Shown in pieces: positions 1 to 5,440 of a stretch of DNA of 6,211 bases. This DNA comes from an uncultured bacterium (GTDB lineage Bacteria; Actinomycetota; Coriobacteriia; Coriobacteriales; Coriobacteriaceae). Each line of letters opens with the position of its first letter. Position 1 is the first letter of the stretch. A program made the translations under genes and the position numbers. The stretch lies in assembly GCA_905216075.1 (NCBI GenBank), contig CAJMSO010000113.1, forward strand, positions 1 through 6,211, read 5' to 3'. Below the pieces are notes generated by a model. The model made no database searches. It was not told where the DNA came from and was given only the letters and a program-made list of their open reading frames with translations.

Positions 1-299
1 CGGCCGATCTCGCGATAGAGCGCCTTGTTGGACGTGTCGTCGCGATGCAGGCGGCGGTTGATGCGGTAGCGGTGGACCAGAATGGCCACGATCAGCACGG
101 GGACCGCGATGAGCATGGCAAACAGAATGACCGCGCCGATCTTGCCCACCAGGTCAAACGTGGTGAAGTAGGTCATAAAGATGTTGAAGTACTCAACCCA
201 GCCAAACACCAGCAGGTTGAGGATGGAGCTCACGACGGCAACGACGTTGTAGACGACCTTTGCCAGCAGCTCCCAGGCAAATCCCAGAAACTCACTCAC
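1..299 (-). CDS. membrane protein of unknown function, C-terminus beyond the left edge
   Basis: The frame opens with GTG at 299 and stays open for 99 codons to the left edge, so only the N-terminal part is visible. The start is supported by an AGGAGG ribosome binding site nine bases upstream and by an 8-base overlap with the end of the signal peptidase gene, which suggests translational coupling. The protein begins M-S-E-F-L-G-F-A-W-E-L-L. Residues about 10-50 are rich in hydrophobic and aromatic residues. A clear membrane segment follows at about 58-80 (GAVILFAMLIAVPVLIVAIL), then a basic stretch HRYRINRRLHR, so the following part is probably cytoplasmic under the positive-inside rule. I do not recognise the family. 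Its place last in the visible operon suggests a membrane partner for export or assembly of the upstream subunits, but that is only inferred from context. Confidence 0.75.
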   Translation of the reverse strand, partial: MSEFLGFAWELLAKVVYNVVAVVSSILNLLVFGWVEYFNIFMTYFTTFDLVGKIGAVILFAMLIAVPVLIVAILVHRYRINRRLHRDDTSNKALYREIG

Positions 300-1038
300 C
301 GTCGGTACCCTCCTGCTTGGTCGCGTTCATCGCCGCCTCGGCCTCGGCCTTCAGACGACGGGCTTCCTCGAGCTTGGCCTCGGCCTGGGCGAGCTGCTCG
401 GCGGCGTTATCGGCCGTGACGGTGGTGTCACCCTTGCCCTCGGCGTCCACGATGGCAGCCGCGGCGGCCAGGCGGTCCTCCTCGGCCATAGCGCGCTTGA
501 GGTTCATGCCCACCACGATGAGGTGATACACCTGGTAGATAAAGAACAGCAGCATGGGCAGCACGATCACAATGAGGAAGCCCATGGAGCTGGACAGGAA
601 GTCCATGACCTTGCCCATCTGCGGCAACGCGAACAGGTACTTGCCCACGATGTCGCCGTCGCTGATGATGTGTGTATCGGCCACGTCGTTGTTATCGCCC
701 TTGGTGGTAAAGCTGCGCATGCCGTTGACCTCGTCGATGGCGGCGATGCGGTGCGTGTTGAGCGCGTACTCGTTGTCGATGATGGTATGGAACGTCACGA
801 TGTCGCCCACCTCGAGCTTGGAGGTGTCACACTTTTTGATGAAGATGAGGTCGCCCTTGTTAAACGTGGGCGCCATGGAGTCGGACTGCACGGCGAGCGG
901 GGTGAAGCCGGCGATGTCGGACACGCTGCCGTCCTCGCGCGTGGCGAGCGTGGTAAACGCATACAGGGCCGCCACCAGGATGATGATCCACATGACGACG
1001 CTCAACGCGATGGATGCGGCTTTTTTAACAGATTGCAT
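292..1038 (-). CDS. sipW: SipW/ER-type signal peptidase I with C-terminal coiled-coil tail
   Basis: This is a 248-residue membrane serine protease, expected to cut signal peptides of the SipW-dependent proteins encoded just upstream. A membrane segment at about 7-28 is followed by the catalytic motif S-D-S-M-A-P-T (Ser54). N-T-H-R-I supplies His96 in place of the Lys of ordinary bacterial signal peptidases, and T-K-G-D-N-N supplies Asp115. The His-to-Asp spacing of 19 matches what I recall for Bacillus SipW (Ser47/His87/Asp106). A second membrane segment lies at about 152-180. The last 70 or so residues are Ala/Glu/Lys-rich with coiled-coil character (about 203-245), a tail that is unusual for this family. 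The ATG at 1038 has AAGGGA at 1043-1048. The gene sits 60 bases after the last substrate gene and overlaps the next gene by 8 bases. The functional class is secure from the motifs; the exact substrates are inferred from the neighbours. Confidence 0.93.
   Translation of the reverse strand: MQSVKKAASIALSVVMWIIILVAALYAFTTLATREDGSVSDIAGFTPLAVQSDSMAPTFNKGDLIFIKKCDTSKLEVGDIVTFHTIIDNEYALNTHRIAAIDEVNGMRSFTTKGDNNDVADTHIISDGDIVGKYLFALPQMGKVMDFLSSSMGFLIVIVLPMLLFFIYQVYHLIVVGMNLKRAMAEEDRLAAAAAIVDAEGKGDTTVTADNAAEQLAQAEAKLEEARRLKAEAEAAMNATKQEGTDGE
309..314 (-). promoter_or_regulatory. ribosome binding site AGGAGG for the GTG start at 299
   Basis: AGGAGG lies inside the last codons of the signal peptidase gene, nine bases before the GTG. 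It decides the start of the left-edge gene, which would otherwise have only a rare start codon to support it. Confidence 0.7.
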
Positions 1039-1073
1039 GATGTCCCTTACTACCGTGTCTGTCTAGGTCGTGC

Positions 1074-1089
1074 GCGGCCCGGTGGCCGC
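1074..1089 (-). repeat. GC-rich hairpin between the last subunit gene and the signal peptidase gene
   Basis: A perfect 6-bp stem GCGGCC/GGCCGC with a 4-base loop lies in the 60-base gap, the only sizeable gap in the operon. It has no T-run, so it is not a classical terminator. It could stabilise the upstream mRNA or lower expression of the downstream peptidase. That role is an inference, and a chance palindrome in GC-rich DNA is possible. Confidence 0.4.
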
Positions 1090-1098
1090 CGTGCATAT

Positions 1099-1902
1099 CT
1101 ACTGTTCCTCGATGCCCTCGAAGCGCATCGAAACCGAATAGTTAGCTCCCTTTAGCATATTAGTGCAATTTGGGTCCGTTCCCTCGAGCCATATGCGAAC
1201 GGTCACCGGCTTATCCGTATCTTTTATCAGGTCGAACATGTCGCTGGCCGCGGTGGCAGCGCCCGAGTCGAGTCCAAAGACGGTGGCCGCGCCGGATGAG
1301 CCCCCGCCCCCGTTGGGGTCGTAGACCCAAGTGTGGCCGTCGGCGGTAAAGCTCATGCGCATGGCTCTGGCCATGCCCTGCGTCTCGGAGCTAAACCGCG
1401 TGCCGGACACGCCGCCATCACCATCCTGCCCGGTCAGGCGAACGCGCAGGTCCGTGCTGCTCATAAAGTGCAGCGTAAACTCCAGGTAGGCGCCGGTGGC
1501 GGGGTCGGCGGTGGAACCGTCCTCAAAGGTGAAGGTCTGGTAGTCGCTCGTGGTGACGGGTCTGAGCTTGGACGTATCGATGTCCACGCCCTTTTCACTG
1601 GCGATGCGCGCCGAGATCTGGTCGAAGCCCAGGCTGTGGACGTATTCGTCAAACGTGGCGTGCTCGTCCAGGTCAAAGCGCAGCGAGCCGTCGGCGTTGG
1701 CGTCGATCATGAGCATGCGGGTCTTGGCGCTATCGGCGATGGAGAACCAGGCGAACGTTGCCATGGCTATCGCCACCAGCGCAAACAGCACCAGAACCAC
1801 AGTGGTGGTAAGCTTGCGGCGCAGGTCGGTGTCGGCGGGGGCGGCGGCGCTGGGCTGGCGGGTGGCGGGCGTGCAGTTGGCGGCGGGCTGCTTATGCGTC
1901 AT
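1099..1902 (-). CDS. SipW-dependent exported protein, paralogue 4 of the cluster
   Basis: This is a 267-residue predicted secreted or surface protein. The N-terminus is long and polar (residues 1-30, Pro/Ala/Thr-rich, one Cys), then a hydrophobic core at about 31-48 ends in A-T-F-A-W-F-S. SipW-type cleavage is expected after Ala51. The mature part contains L-R-P-V-T-T-S-D, matching the L-x-P-[VI]-[ST]-T motif of the sister proteins. A Gly-rich linker at about 198-203 comes next, and the C-terminal signature V-R-I-W-L-E-G-T-D-P-N-C-T-N (Cys246) closes the protein. Only two bases separate its ATG from the TAG of the preceding gene. The Shine-Dalgarno is weak (GGTGAG), so translation is probably coupled. 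It is the most divergent of the four paralogues. The export route is well supported. A role as fibre or matrix subunit, as for TasA, is inferred; no enzymatic motif is visible. Confidence 0.88.
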   Translation of the reverse strand: MTHKQPAANCTPATRQPSAAAPADTDLRRKLTTTVVLVLFALVAIAMATFAWFSIADSAKTRMLMIDANADGSLRFDLDEHATFDEYVHSLGFDQISARIASEKGVDIDTSKLRPVTTSDYQTFTFEDGSTADPATGAYLEFTLHFMSSTDLRVRLTGQDGDGGVSGTRFSSETQGMARAMRMSFTADGHTWVYDPNGGGGSSGAATVFGLDSGAATAASDMFDLIKDTDKPVTVRIWLEGTDPNCTNMLKGANYSVSMRFEGIEEQ

Positions 1903-1904
1903 GG

Positions 1905-2889
1905 CTACTCACCGTCCAAGGTCGCAAAGAGCGCCAGGTGCAAGGTGCCCGGATCTTGATAGAGATAGTCGGCGCTATCGGGGTCGGTGCCCTCGATGTA
2001 GTAATAGATATCCAAACGATAGGTCTGGCCAAGCCCCAGCGTAGCAAGCGTGTTTTGCGGGCGCGTGGCCGTCTCGCTCGTGTCCAGCGTAAAGGCGGCC
2101 GGGTTCTGCGTCACGTTGGTACCGCAAGCGAGCTGGCCGTTTTGCCAGCCCAGAAGCATGCCCTCGGTGTAGCCCGGCAGGCCCGAAGGCGCGGTCGCGG
2201 GATGTTCGTCGCGATGGCCGCCGTCGGAGCTGTCGAGCTCAAAGATGTTGGTGGCGAGCACCTGGTTGCCGCTCGAGATCTTGATGCCCACGCGGGCCGC
2301 GCGCAGCAGCTCGGTATCGGCACCCTGCGGGACCAGCGATTCGGCCAGATACAGGTTGACCTTGCCCGCCACTTTGCTGGCGCCCGTTCCGGTGATGGTG
2401 GGGCGCAGGTCGATCCAGCCATGGTAGAACGCGGAGCCGTTGTCTTTTGCTTGCTCAAACACCGTGGCATCGCCGACAGAGTTGTTTTGCGCGCAGGCAG
2501 CAAAGCCGTTGAGGTCAAAGGTCGAGACCGGGTAGAGCGTCACGGCGCCGGTCGCGTTGGAAGTCAGGGAAACGTCGCCCTGCTGCGACCAGCTGCCGCG
2601 ATCGGCATCGCCCAGCTCCAGCACCAGCTTGGACGTGTCGCTGTGCACGCTCACCGAGTTGGTATTGACCTTCATGTTGTTGGTAAACCAGGCGTAGGTC
2701 GCGGCGCCCAAAGTGGCGGCGTGCCACCATAACGAGCGCGATGTAGGCACGCGCGCGACGGGCGTGGCGGCGGGTGACGACGTCCTCGAGGACCTGGCGC
2801 TCGGCGGCTACGCTGGAGAGGCCCGCGGGGCTCTCACTCTGGGTTTTGGCCTCGCAGCTATCTGCTGGCATGTGCTTCTGATCTTCCAT
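1905..2889 (-). pseudogene. SipW-dependent exported protein, paralogue 3, +1 frameshift in the signal peptide
   Basis: The gene starts at ATG 2889 (M-E-D-Q-K-H), with AAGGGGG eight bases upstream. It is 985 bases long, one more than a multiple of three. The first frame reads through a polar leader and a basic stretch (T-R-R-H-A-R-R-A-R) into the hydrophobic Y-I-A-L-V-M-V-A. It then loses frame at about 2718-2724. The next frame continues A-T-L-G-A-A-T-Y-A-W-F-T-N-N, exactly the end of a SipW-type signal, and runs to TAG at 1905. Removing one base would give about 327 residues with L-Y-P-V-S-T-F-D, an A-R-V-G-I-K strand and C-terminal Y-I-E-G-T-D-P-D-S. This copy lacks the Cys pair seen in two sisters. 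As written the product would stop at about 125 residues (stop at 2515). A GTG at 2750 could start the downstream frame, but it has no ribosome site and would lack a hydrophobic core. Sequencing error, a real pseudogene or recoding are all possible. Confidence 0.85.
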
Positions 2890-2902
2890 GTCGCTCGCCC
2901 CC

Positions 2903-3739
2903 TTACGCCTTGGCCGCGGCAAAGGCAAGCTGCAGCACCACATCGCGGGCCTGGGCCTCGTCGATGCAATTGGCGTCGCAGCCTTCCATGTACACAACGT
3001 AGCGAACGCTTGCCACCTCGTTGGCGGCCAGCGTGCAGATGGGCGTGGCGCCCGCGCGCGCCGTGGGCGTGTCACCGGTGCCGTCCATGCTGTAGGCGCT
3101 TATGGCGCGCGCAGGGTCGGCGGTATAGGTCCAGCCCGAGGCGCCCGCCGCCACGACCACGCCGTCTTGCGCGGTGGTGCGCCTGCTGGTGGCGCCCGTG
3201 GTGTTACCCAAGTCGTCGCAGGTAAAGATATGCGTTTGCGTACCTGCCTGGGTCGTAATTACCAGGCCCAGGCGCAGTGCGGCCAGCAGCTGCGGGTCGC
3301 TCGTCACGCTCATCTGGCCCGGATACAGGTACACGTTGAGAGCGCTGTCGCCGCCCTTAAGGTACAGCGTGCCCGAAAGGGCATAGTCGTCCAGCTGCGC
3401 GGTGCAGTCGGCGTAGTCGGTCGTGATGCCCGCGGCGTTTTGGAACGCGCCGCGCCAAAAGCGGGAAAGGTCTGACGTCGAGATGGGATAGAGCGTCTTG
3501 TCGGCGGCGGCAAGCGTGGCCGTTGTGTCCCAGGGTCCGTTGGCCGAAAGTCCAATCTGCAGGTCGGAGTCCTCGTCGCTTACCGTGTGCGCCACGGGCG
3601 TCACATTTGTGTAGCGCGAGTTGCTAAACCAGGCATAGGTGGCGGCGCTCAGGGCAGCTACCAGTACCAACATCCATGCGGCCGCGGCAACCATGCGGCG
3701 GCGCGAGCTTAGGATGCCTTTGATGTTCGATGCACTCAT
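2903..3739 (-). CDS. SipW-dependent exported protein, paralogue 2 of the cluster
   Basis: This is a 278-residue predicted exported subunit. I start it at ATG 3739 (M-S-A-S-N-I-K-G), which has AAGGGGG at 3746-3752. The longer reading from 3844 overlaps the previous gene and adds a non-signal-like leader. A basic R-R-R at 13-15 precedes a hydrophobic core at 16-33, and T-Y-A-W-F-S gives probable cleavage after Ala36. The mature region holds L-Y-P-I-S-T-S-D, a strand L-R-L-G-L-V and I-C-T-L-A-A. It ends with V-V-Y-M-E-G-C-D-A-N-C-I-D, containing Cys254 and Cys258. The gene begins 11 bases after the preceding stop and ends 13 bases before the next start. It shares more C-terminal features with paralogue 1 than with the other two. 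Its function is not known from sequence; a surface or matrix role is inferred from the linked peptidase. Confidence 0.88.
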   Translation of the reverse strand: MSASNIKGILSSRRRMVAAAAWMLVLVAALSAATYAWFSNSRYTNVTPVAHTVSDEDSDLQIGLSANGPWDTTATLAAADKTLYPISTSDLSRFWRGAFQNAAGITTDYADCTAQLDDYALSGTLYLKGGDSALNVYLYPGQMSVTSDPQLLAALRLGLVITTQAGTQTHIFTCDDLGNTTGATSRRTTAQDGVVVAAGASGWTYTADPARAISAYSMDGTGDTPTARAGATPICTLAANEVASVRYVVYMEGCDANCIDEAQARDVVLQLAFAAAKA

Positions 3740-3750
3740 CCCTGACCCCC

Positions 3751-4635
3751 TTACGAACGCTTGCCGGCAAAGCGCAGCGCCAGCGATTGCAGGCTGGTGG
3801 CGGCCAGGTGGTTGGTGCAGTCGGGGTCGCAGCCTTCCAGCCACACGTACACATCCACGCGCACGGGCGTGCTGCGGTTGGCGCCCTTGGCAGCGGCGGG
3901 CAGGCTGCAGATCTTGGTCGCGGCCTCCTTGAGGCTCACGACGCCGGTGTCTTCGTTGTAGTCGCAGAAGTTTGCGCTGGTCAGCTGGTCAAAATGGACC
4001 GTGGCGCCGTCGGAGCGGCTGCTGTCGAGCACCAAGTGGTTCTGCTCGTTTTCGCCGGCGTCCTTGCCATCGAGCGTGTTGTAACGCGCCTGGGGATTGT
4101 GCTCGCCCGAGACCTCAAAGACGTACTGGCCCGTAACGGTGTCGCCCTGCCCCGGAGCATAGGCGACCAGCCCCACGCGCAGGGCAGTGGAGATGGGGTT
4201 TGCCGGATCCTGCTCGGTAAAGTCGATGCCCGACAGGTACACGTCAGTTGCGGCCGAGTTGGTGGCCAGGTACAGGGAGGTCTTGTAGTAGTTGGAATGC
4301 TCGGCCGTACCAAACACGCTGGCAAACAGCGAGTCCTGCGTGGTTCCGCCGGTAAAGCCCGTTACCTTTTGGAAGCCGTTGAGCACGTTGTCGGTCGAGA
4401 CGGGATCGAGCAGGCCCGCAAAGTTCAGGCCGGCATTGGTTTTGTATTCGCCGTCGTACTCGTTGGAGATAAGGAAGGTAACGCCCGTGCCCGCGGCCAT
4501 CTTGACGTCGGTGATATGACGGTTGGCGTTGTAGATGTACCAGGCATACGTTACAGCTCCGGCAACAGCAAGGGCCACCAGCAACGTGGCGAGCATGCGA
4601 TTGAACTGTTTTTGCAGCGAACGCGCGTCCGACAT
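3751..4635 (-). CDS. SipW-dependent exported protein, paralogue 1 and first gene of the operon
   Basis: This is a 294-residue predicted exported subunit, first in the operon. The ATG at 4635 (M-S-D-A-R-S-L-Q-K) is chosen because a purine-rich GGGGGAGGGG lies directly upstream. An ATG at 4686 in the same frame has no ribosome site. The signal peptide has a basic start, a hydrophobic core at about 14-28 and V-T-Y-A-W-Y, with probable cleavage after Ala31. The mature part includes L-L-D-P-V-S-T-D-N and T-D-V-Y-L-S-G-I-D, followed by A-L-R-V-G-L-V and F-E-V-S-G-E. The C-terminus has I-C-S-L-P-A-A and V-Y-V-W-L-E-G-C-D-P-D-C-T-N (Cys269, Cys273). The same landmarks occur in the same order in the next two genes, so the cluster probably arose by duplication. 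Family membership as a SipW-dependent exported protein is confident. The structural role is inferred from the TasA/SipW precedent. Confidence 0.9.
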   Translation of the reverse strand: MSDARSLQKQFNRMLATLLVALAVAGAVTYAWYIYNANRHITDVKMAAGTGVTFLISNEYDGEYKTNAGLNFAGLLDPVSTDNVLNGFQKVTGFTGGTTQDSLFASVFGTAEHSNYYKTSLYLATNSAATDVYLSGIDFTEQDPANPISTALRVGLVAYAPGQGDTVTGQYVFEVSGEHNPQARYNTLDGKDAGENEQNHLVLDSSRSDGATVHFDQLTSANFCDYNEDTGVVSLKEAATKICSLPAAAKGANRSTPVRVDVYVWLEGCDPDCTNHLAATSLQSLALRFAGKRS

Positions 4636-4807
4636 GCCCCTCCCCCAGATGCCGTGTTGTAAACTGCCTGGACACCATTTGCCCATAATGGAGTTATTTT
4701 ACGCGAACGTGCAGTTCATCGGAGGTACAAACGCGACTTTCCGCGTGCTGTTCGCGCTGCATCGGAGCGGATAGGGTCGCAAATCGCCGCTTTTTAAAAA
4801 ATAGTTC
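4636..4807. other. divergent intergenic region between the operon and the tRNA
   Basis: No gene is supported here. For the leftward operon I find no convincing -35/-10 pair. The best -10-like box is TAAAAT on the minus strand (4701-4696), about 60 bases before the start codon, but it lacks a good -35. A nested inverted repeat is present: outer arms CGCGAAC/GTTCGCG at 4702-4708 and 4750-4756, inner arms ACGCG/CGCGT at 4731-4735 and 4742-4746. It lies just upstream of the weak box and could be a regulator site, although short GC-rich arms can arise by chance. An AT-rich patch, TTTTTAAAAAAT, lies near 4791-4802. Confidence 0.35.
4637..4646 (-). promoter_or_regulatory. ribosome binding site deciding the start at 4635
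   Basis: GGGGGAGGGG immediately precedes the ATG at 4635. The alternative in-frame ATG at 4686 is preceded only by AT-rich sequence, so the shorter protein with a standard signal peptide is preferred. Confidence 0.6.
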
Positions 4808-4836
4808 TTGCCACCGGGTGGGAGCTCCGTTATATT
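4808..4836 (+). promoter_or_regulatory. promoter of tRNA-Val
   Basis: A -35 box TTGCCA (4808-4813) and a -10 box TATATT (4831-4836) are separated by exactly 17 bases. This is close to the housekeeping sigma consensus. Transcription would start near 4843, about 23 bases before the mature tRNA 5' end. Confidence 0.75.
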
Positions 4837-4865
4837 ATTCCCTGCGCACTCGCGCACCCTTGATC

Positions 4866-4940
4866 GGGCGTTTAGCTCAGGGGGAGAGCGCTTCCCTGAC
4901 ACGGAAGAGGTCAGAAGTTCAAATCTTCTAACGCCCACCA
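4866..4940 (+). tRNA. tRNA-Val (anticodon GAC)
   Basis: All four arms fold. The acceptor stem GGGCGTT (4866-4872) pairs with AACGCCC (4930-4936). The D stem GCTC/GAGC is at 4875-4878 and 4886-4889. The anticodon stem CTTCC/GGAAG flanks the loop CTGACAC, placing GAC at 4898-4900. The T stem AGAAG/CTTCT (4913-4917 and 4925-4929) encloses the loop TTCAAAT. Discriminator A4937 is followed by an encoded CCA. The anticodon GAC reads valine codons GUC and GUU. It is a single-tRNA transcription unit, divergent from the exported-protein operon. Confidence 0.97.
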
Positions 4941-4948
4941 AATGTTCG

Positions 4949-4985
4949 CAGCTCAGAGGCTATGTCCTCTGGGCTGTTTTGTTTT
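4949..4985 (+). terminator. intrinsic terminator of the tRNA-Val unit
   Basis: An 11-bp stem is formed by CAGCTCAGAGG (4949-4959) and CCTCTGGGCTG (4966-4976), with a single T-G wobble and a 6-base loop. It is followed by TTTTGTTTT (4977-4985). It begins eight bases after the tRNA CCA, which is ideal for a rho-independent terminator on the plus strand. Confidence 0.9.
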
Positions 4986-5110
4986 ACGCCGCCAAGCCAA
5001 GAGGGCACCGCGGCGCCCAAACCGCTTCGACAGCTCCAATAACCATCGCACCGAGGCCGATACCGCCTCGACAGCGCCGGCAAACACCCCAACTGCGCCC
5101 AAAGCCGCCC

Positions 5111-5184
5111 AACAGCCCTGACAATCGCCTCGATCAGGCCCAAAATCGCCCAAACAACCCTAACAATCGCCCCGATCAGACCCA
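5111..5184. repeat. degenerate direct repeat, 42-bp period
   Basis: A 32-bp block at 5111-5142 recurs at 5153-5184 with four mismatches; both contain ACAATCGCC and CGATCAG. The period of 42 equals 14 codons. Fainter relatives of the same C-rich pattern seem to extend left to about 5030. The stretch 4986-5215 otherwise holds no credible gene. Reading frames on both strands are biased but lack starts with ribosome sites. Confidence 0.5.
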
Positions 5185-5215
5185 GATGTGGCCCTCGTAG
5201 CCGTATCCGGACAGC

Positions 5216-5411
5216 CCGCAAATCGAAGGTGAATGGTTTCCCGCGAAGTGAACGAGCCAAAACGAACCCCCGGAGCATCGACACTTTTGGCGGCCCATTT
5301 CCTGCAGTTTTGTCGTTAGAATCCTGCGGTTTTGGCGCAAAAAAGTGTGGATGCTTCGGGGGTCCAAAAACACTCGTTCACTTCGCGGGAAACCATTCAC
5401 CTTCAATGCGG
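5216..5411. repeat. long inverted repeat (hairpin element)
   Basis: The left arm core at 5225-5256 is the exact reverse complement of 5373-5404 over 32 bases. Similarity continues inward with mismatches: five Cs, then GAGCATCGACACTTTT on the left, matched by the complement of AAAGTGTGGATGCTTCGGGGG on the right, giving arms of about 75 bases. It also continues a few bases outward (CCGCA/TGCGG). The 45 or so bases between the arms contain a 15-bp direct repeat. No transposase is nearby. It lies about 37 bases beyond the 3' end of the gene at 5441-6211. A transcript from either strand would fold into a long hairpin. It may be a dispersed repeat or non-autonomous mobile element, or the 3' end of a transcript. 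Which of these cannot be settled here. Confidence 0.85.
5301..5337. repeat. 15-bp direct repeat in the loop of the inverted repeat
   Basis: CCTGCAGTTTTGTCG (5301-5315) and CCTGCGGTTTTGGCG (5323-5337) differ at two positions and start 22 bases apart. The second copy contains GTTTTGGC, which could also pair with GCCAAAAC at 5256-5263 in the left arm, so an alternative fold is possible. Confidence 0.5.
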
Positions 5412-5440
5412 CAGCACCCCCTCCGCCGCCAAAGGTCCAC

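Noticed and set aside
523..1155. 210-codon plus-strand open frame across the signal peptidase gene
   Set aside because: It is antisense to a gene with clear catalytic motifs and has His/Asp/Val-biased composition typical of the opposite strand of GC-rich genes.
1938..2732. 264-codon plus-strand open frame
   Set aside because: It is antisense to the frameshifted exported-protein gene, shows no motifs and has a biased composition.
3740..3844. Longer N-terminus for the second subunit (start at 3844)
   Set aside because: It overlaps the previous gene by about 90 bases, adds a Pro/Arg-rich leader before the signal peptide and ignores the good ribosome site before 3739.
3730..4662. 310-codon plus-strand open frame
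   Set aside because: It mirrors the first subunit gene, which has a signal peptide, a ribosome site and paralogues; the antisense frame has none of these.
4699..4941. 80-codon minus-strand open frame covering the tRNA
   Set aside because: Its N-terminal half is the antisense translation of tRNA-Val, a common annotation artefact.
4928..5284. 118-codon minus-strand open frame over the 42-bp repeats
   Set aside because: It starts in the hairpin arm, ends inside the tRNA and has no ribosome site; its hydrophobic repeats come from the DNA repeat.
4866..5411. Possible integrative element using the tRNA as attachment site
   Set aside because: No integrase and no repeat of the tRNA 3' end are visible in the window.
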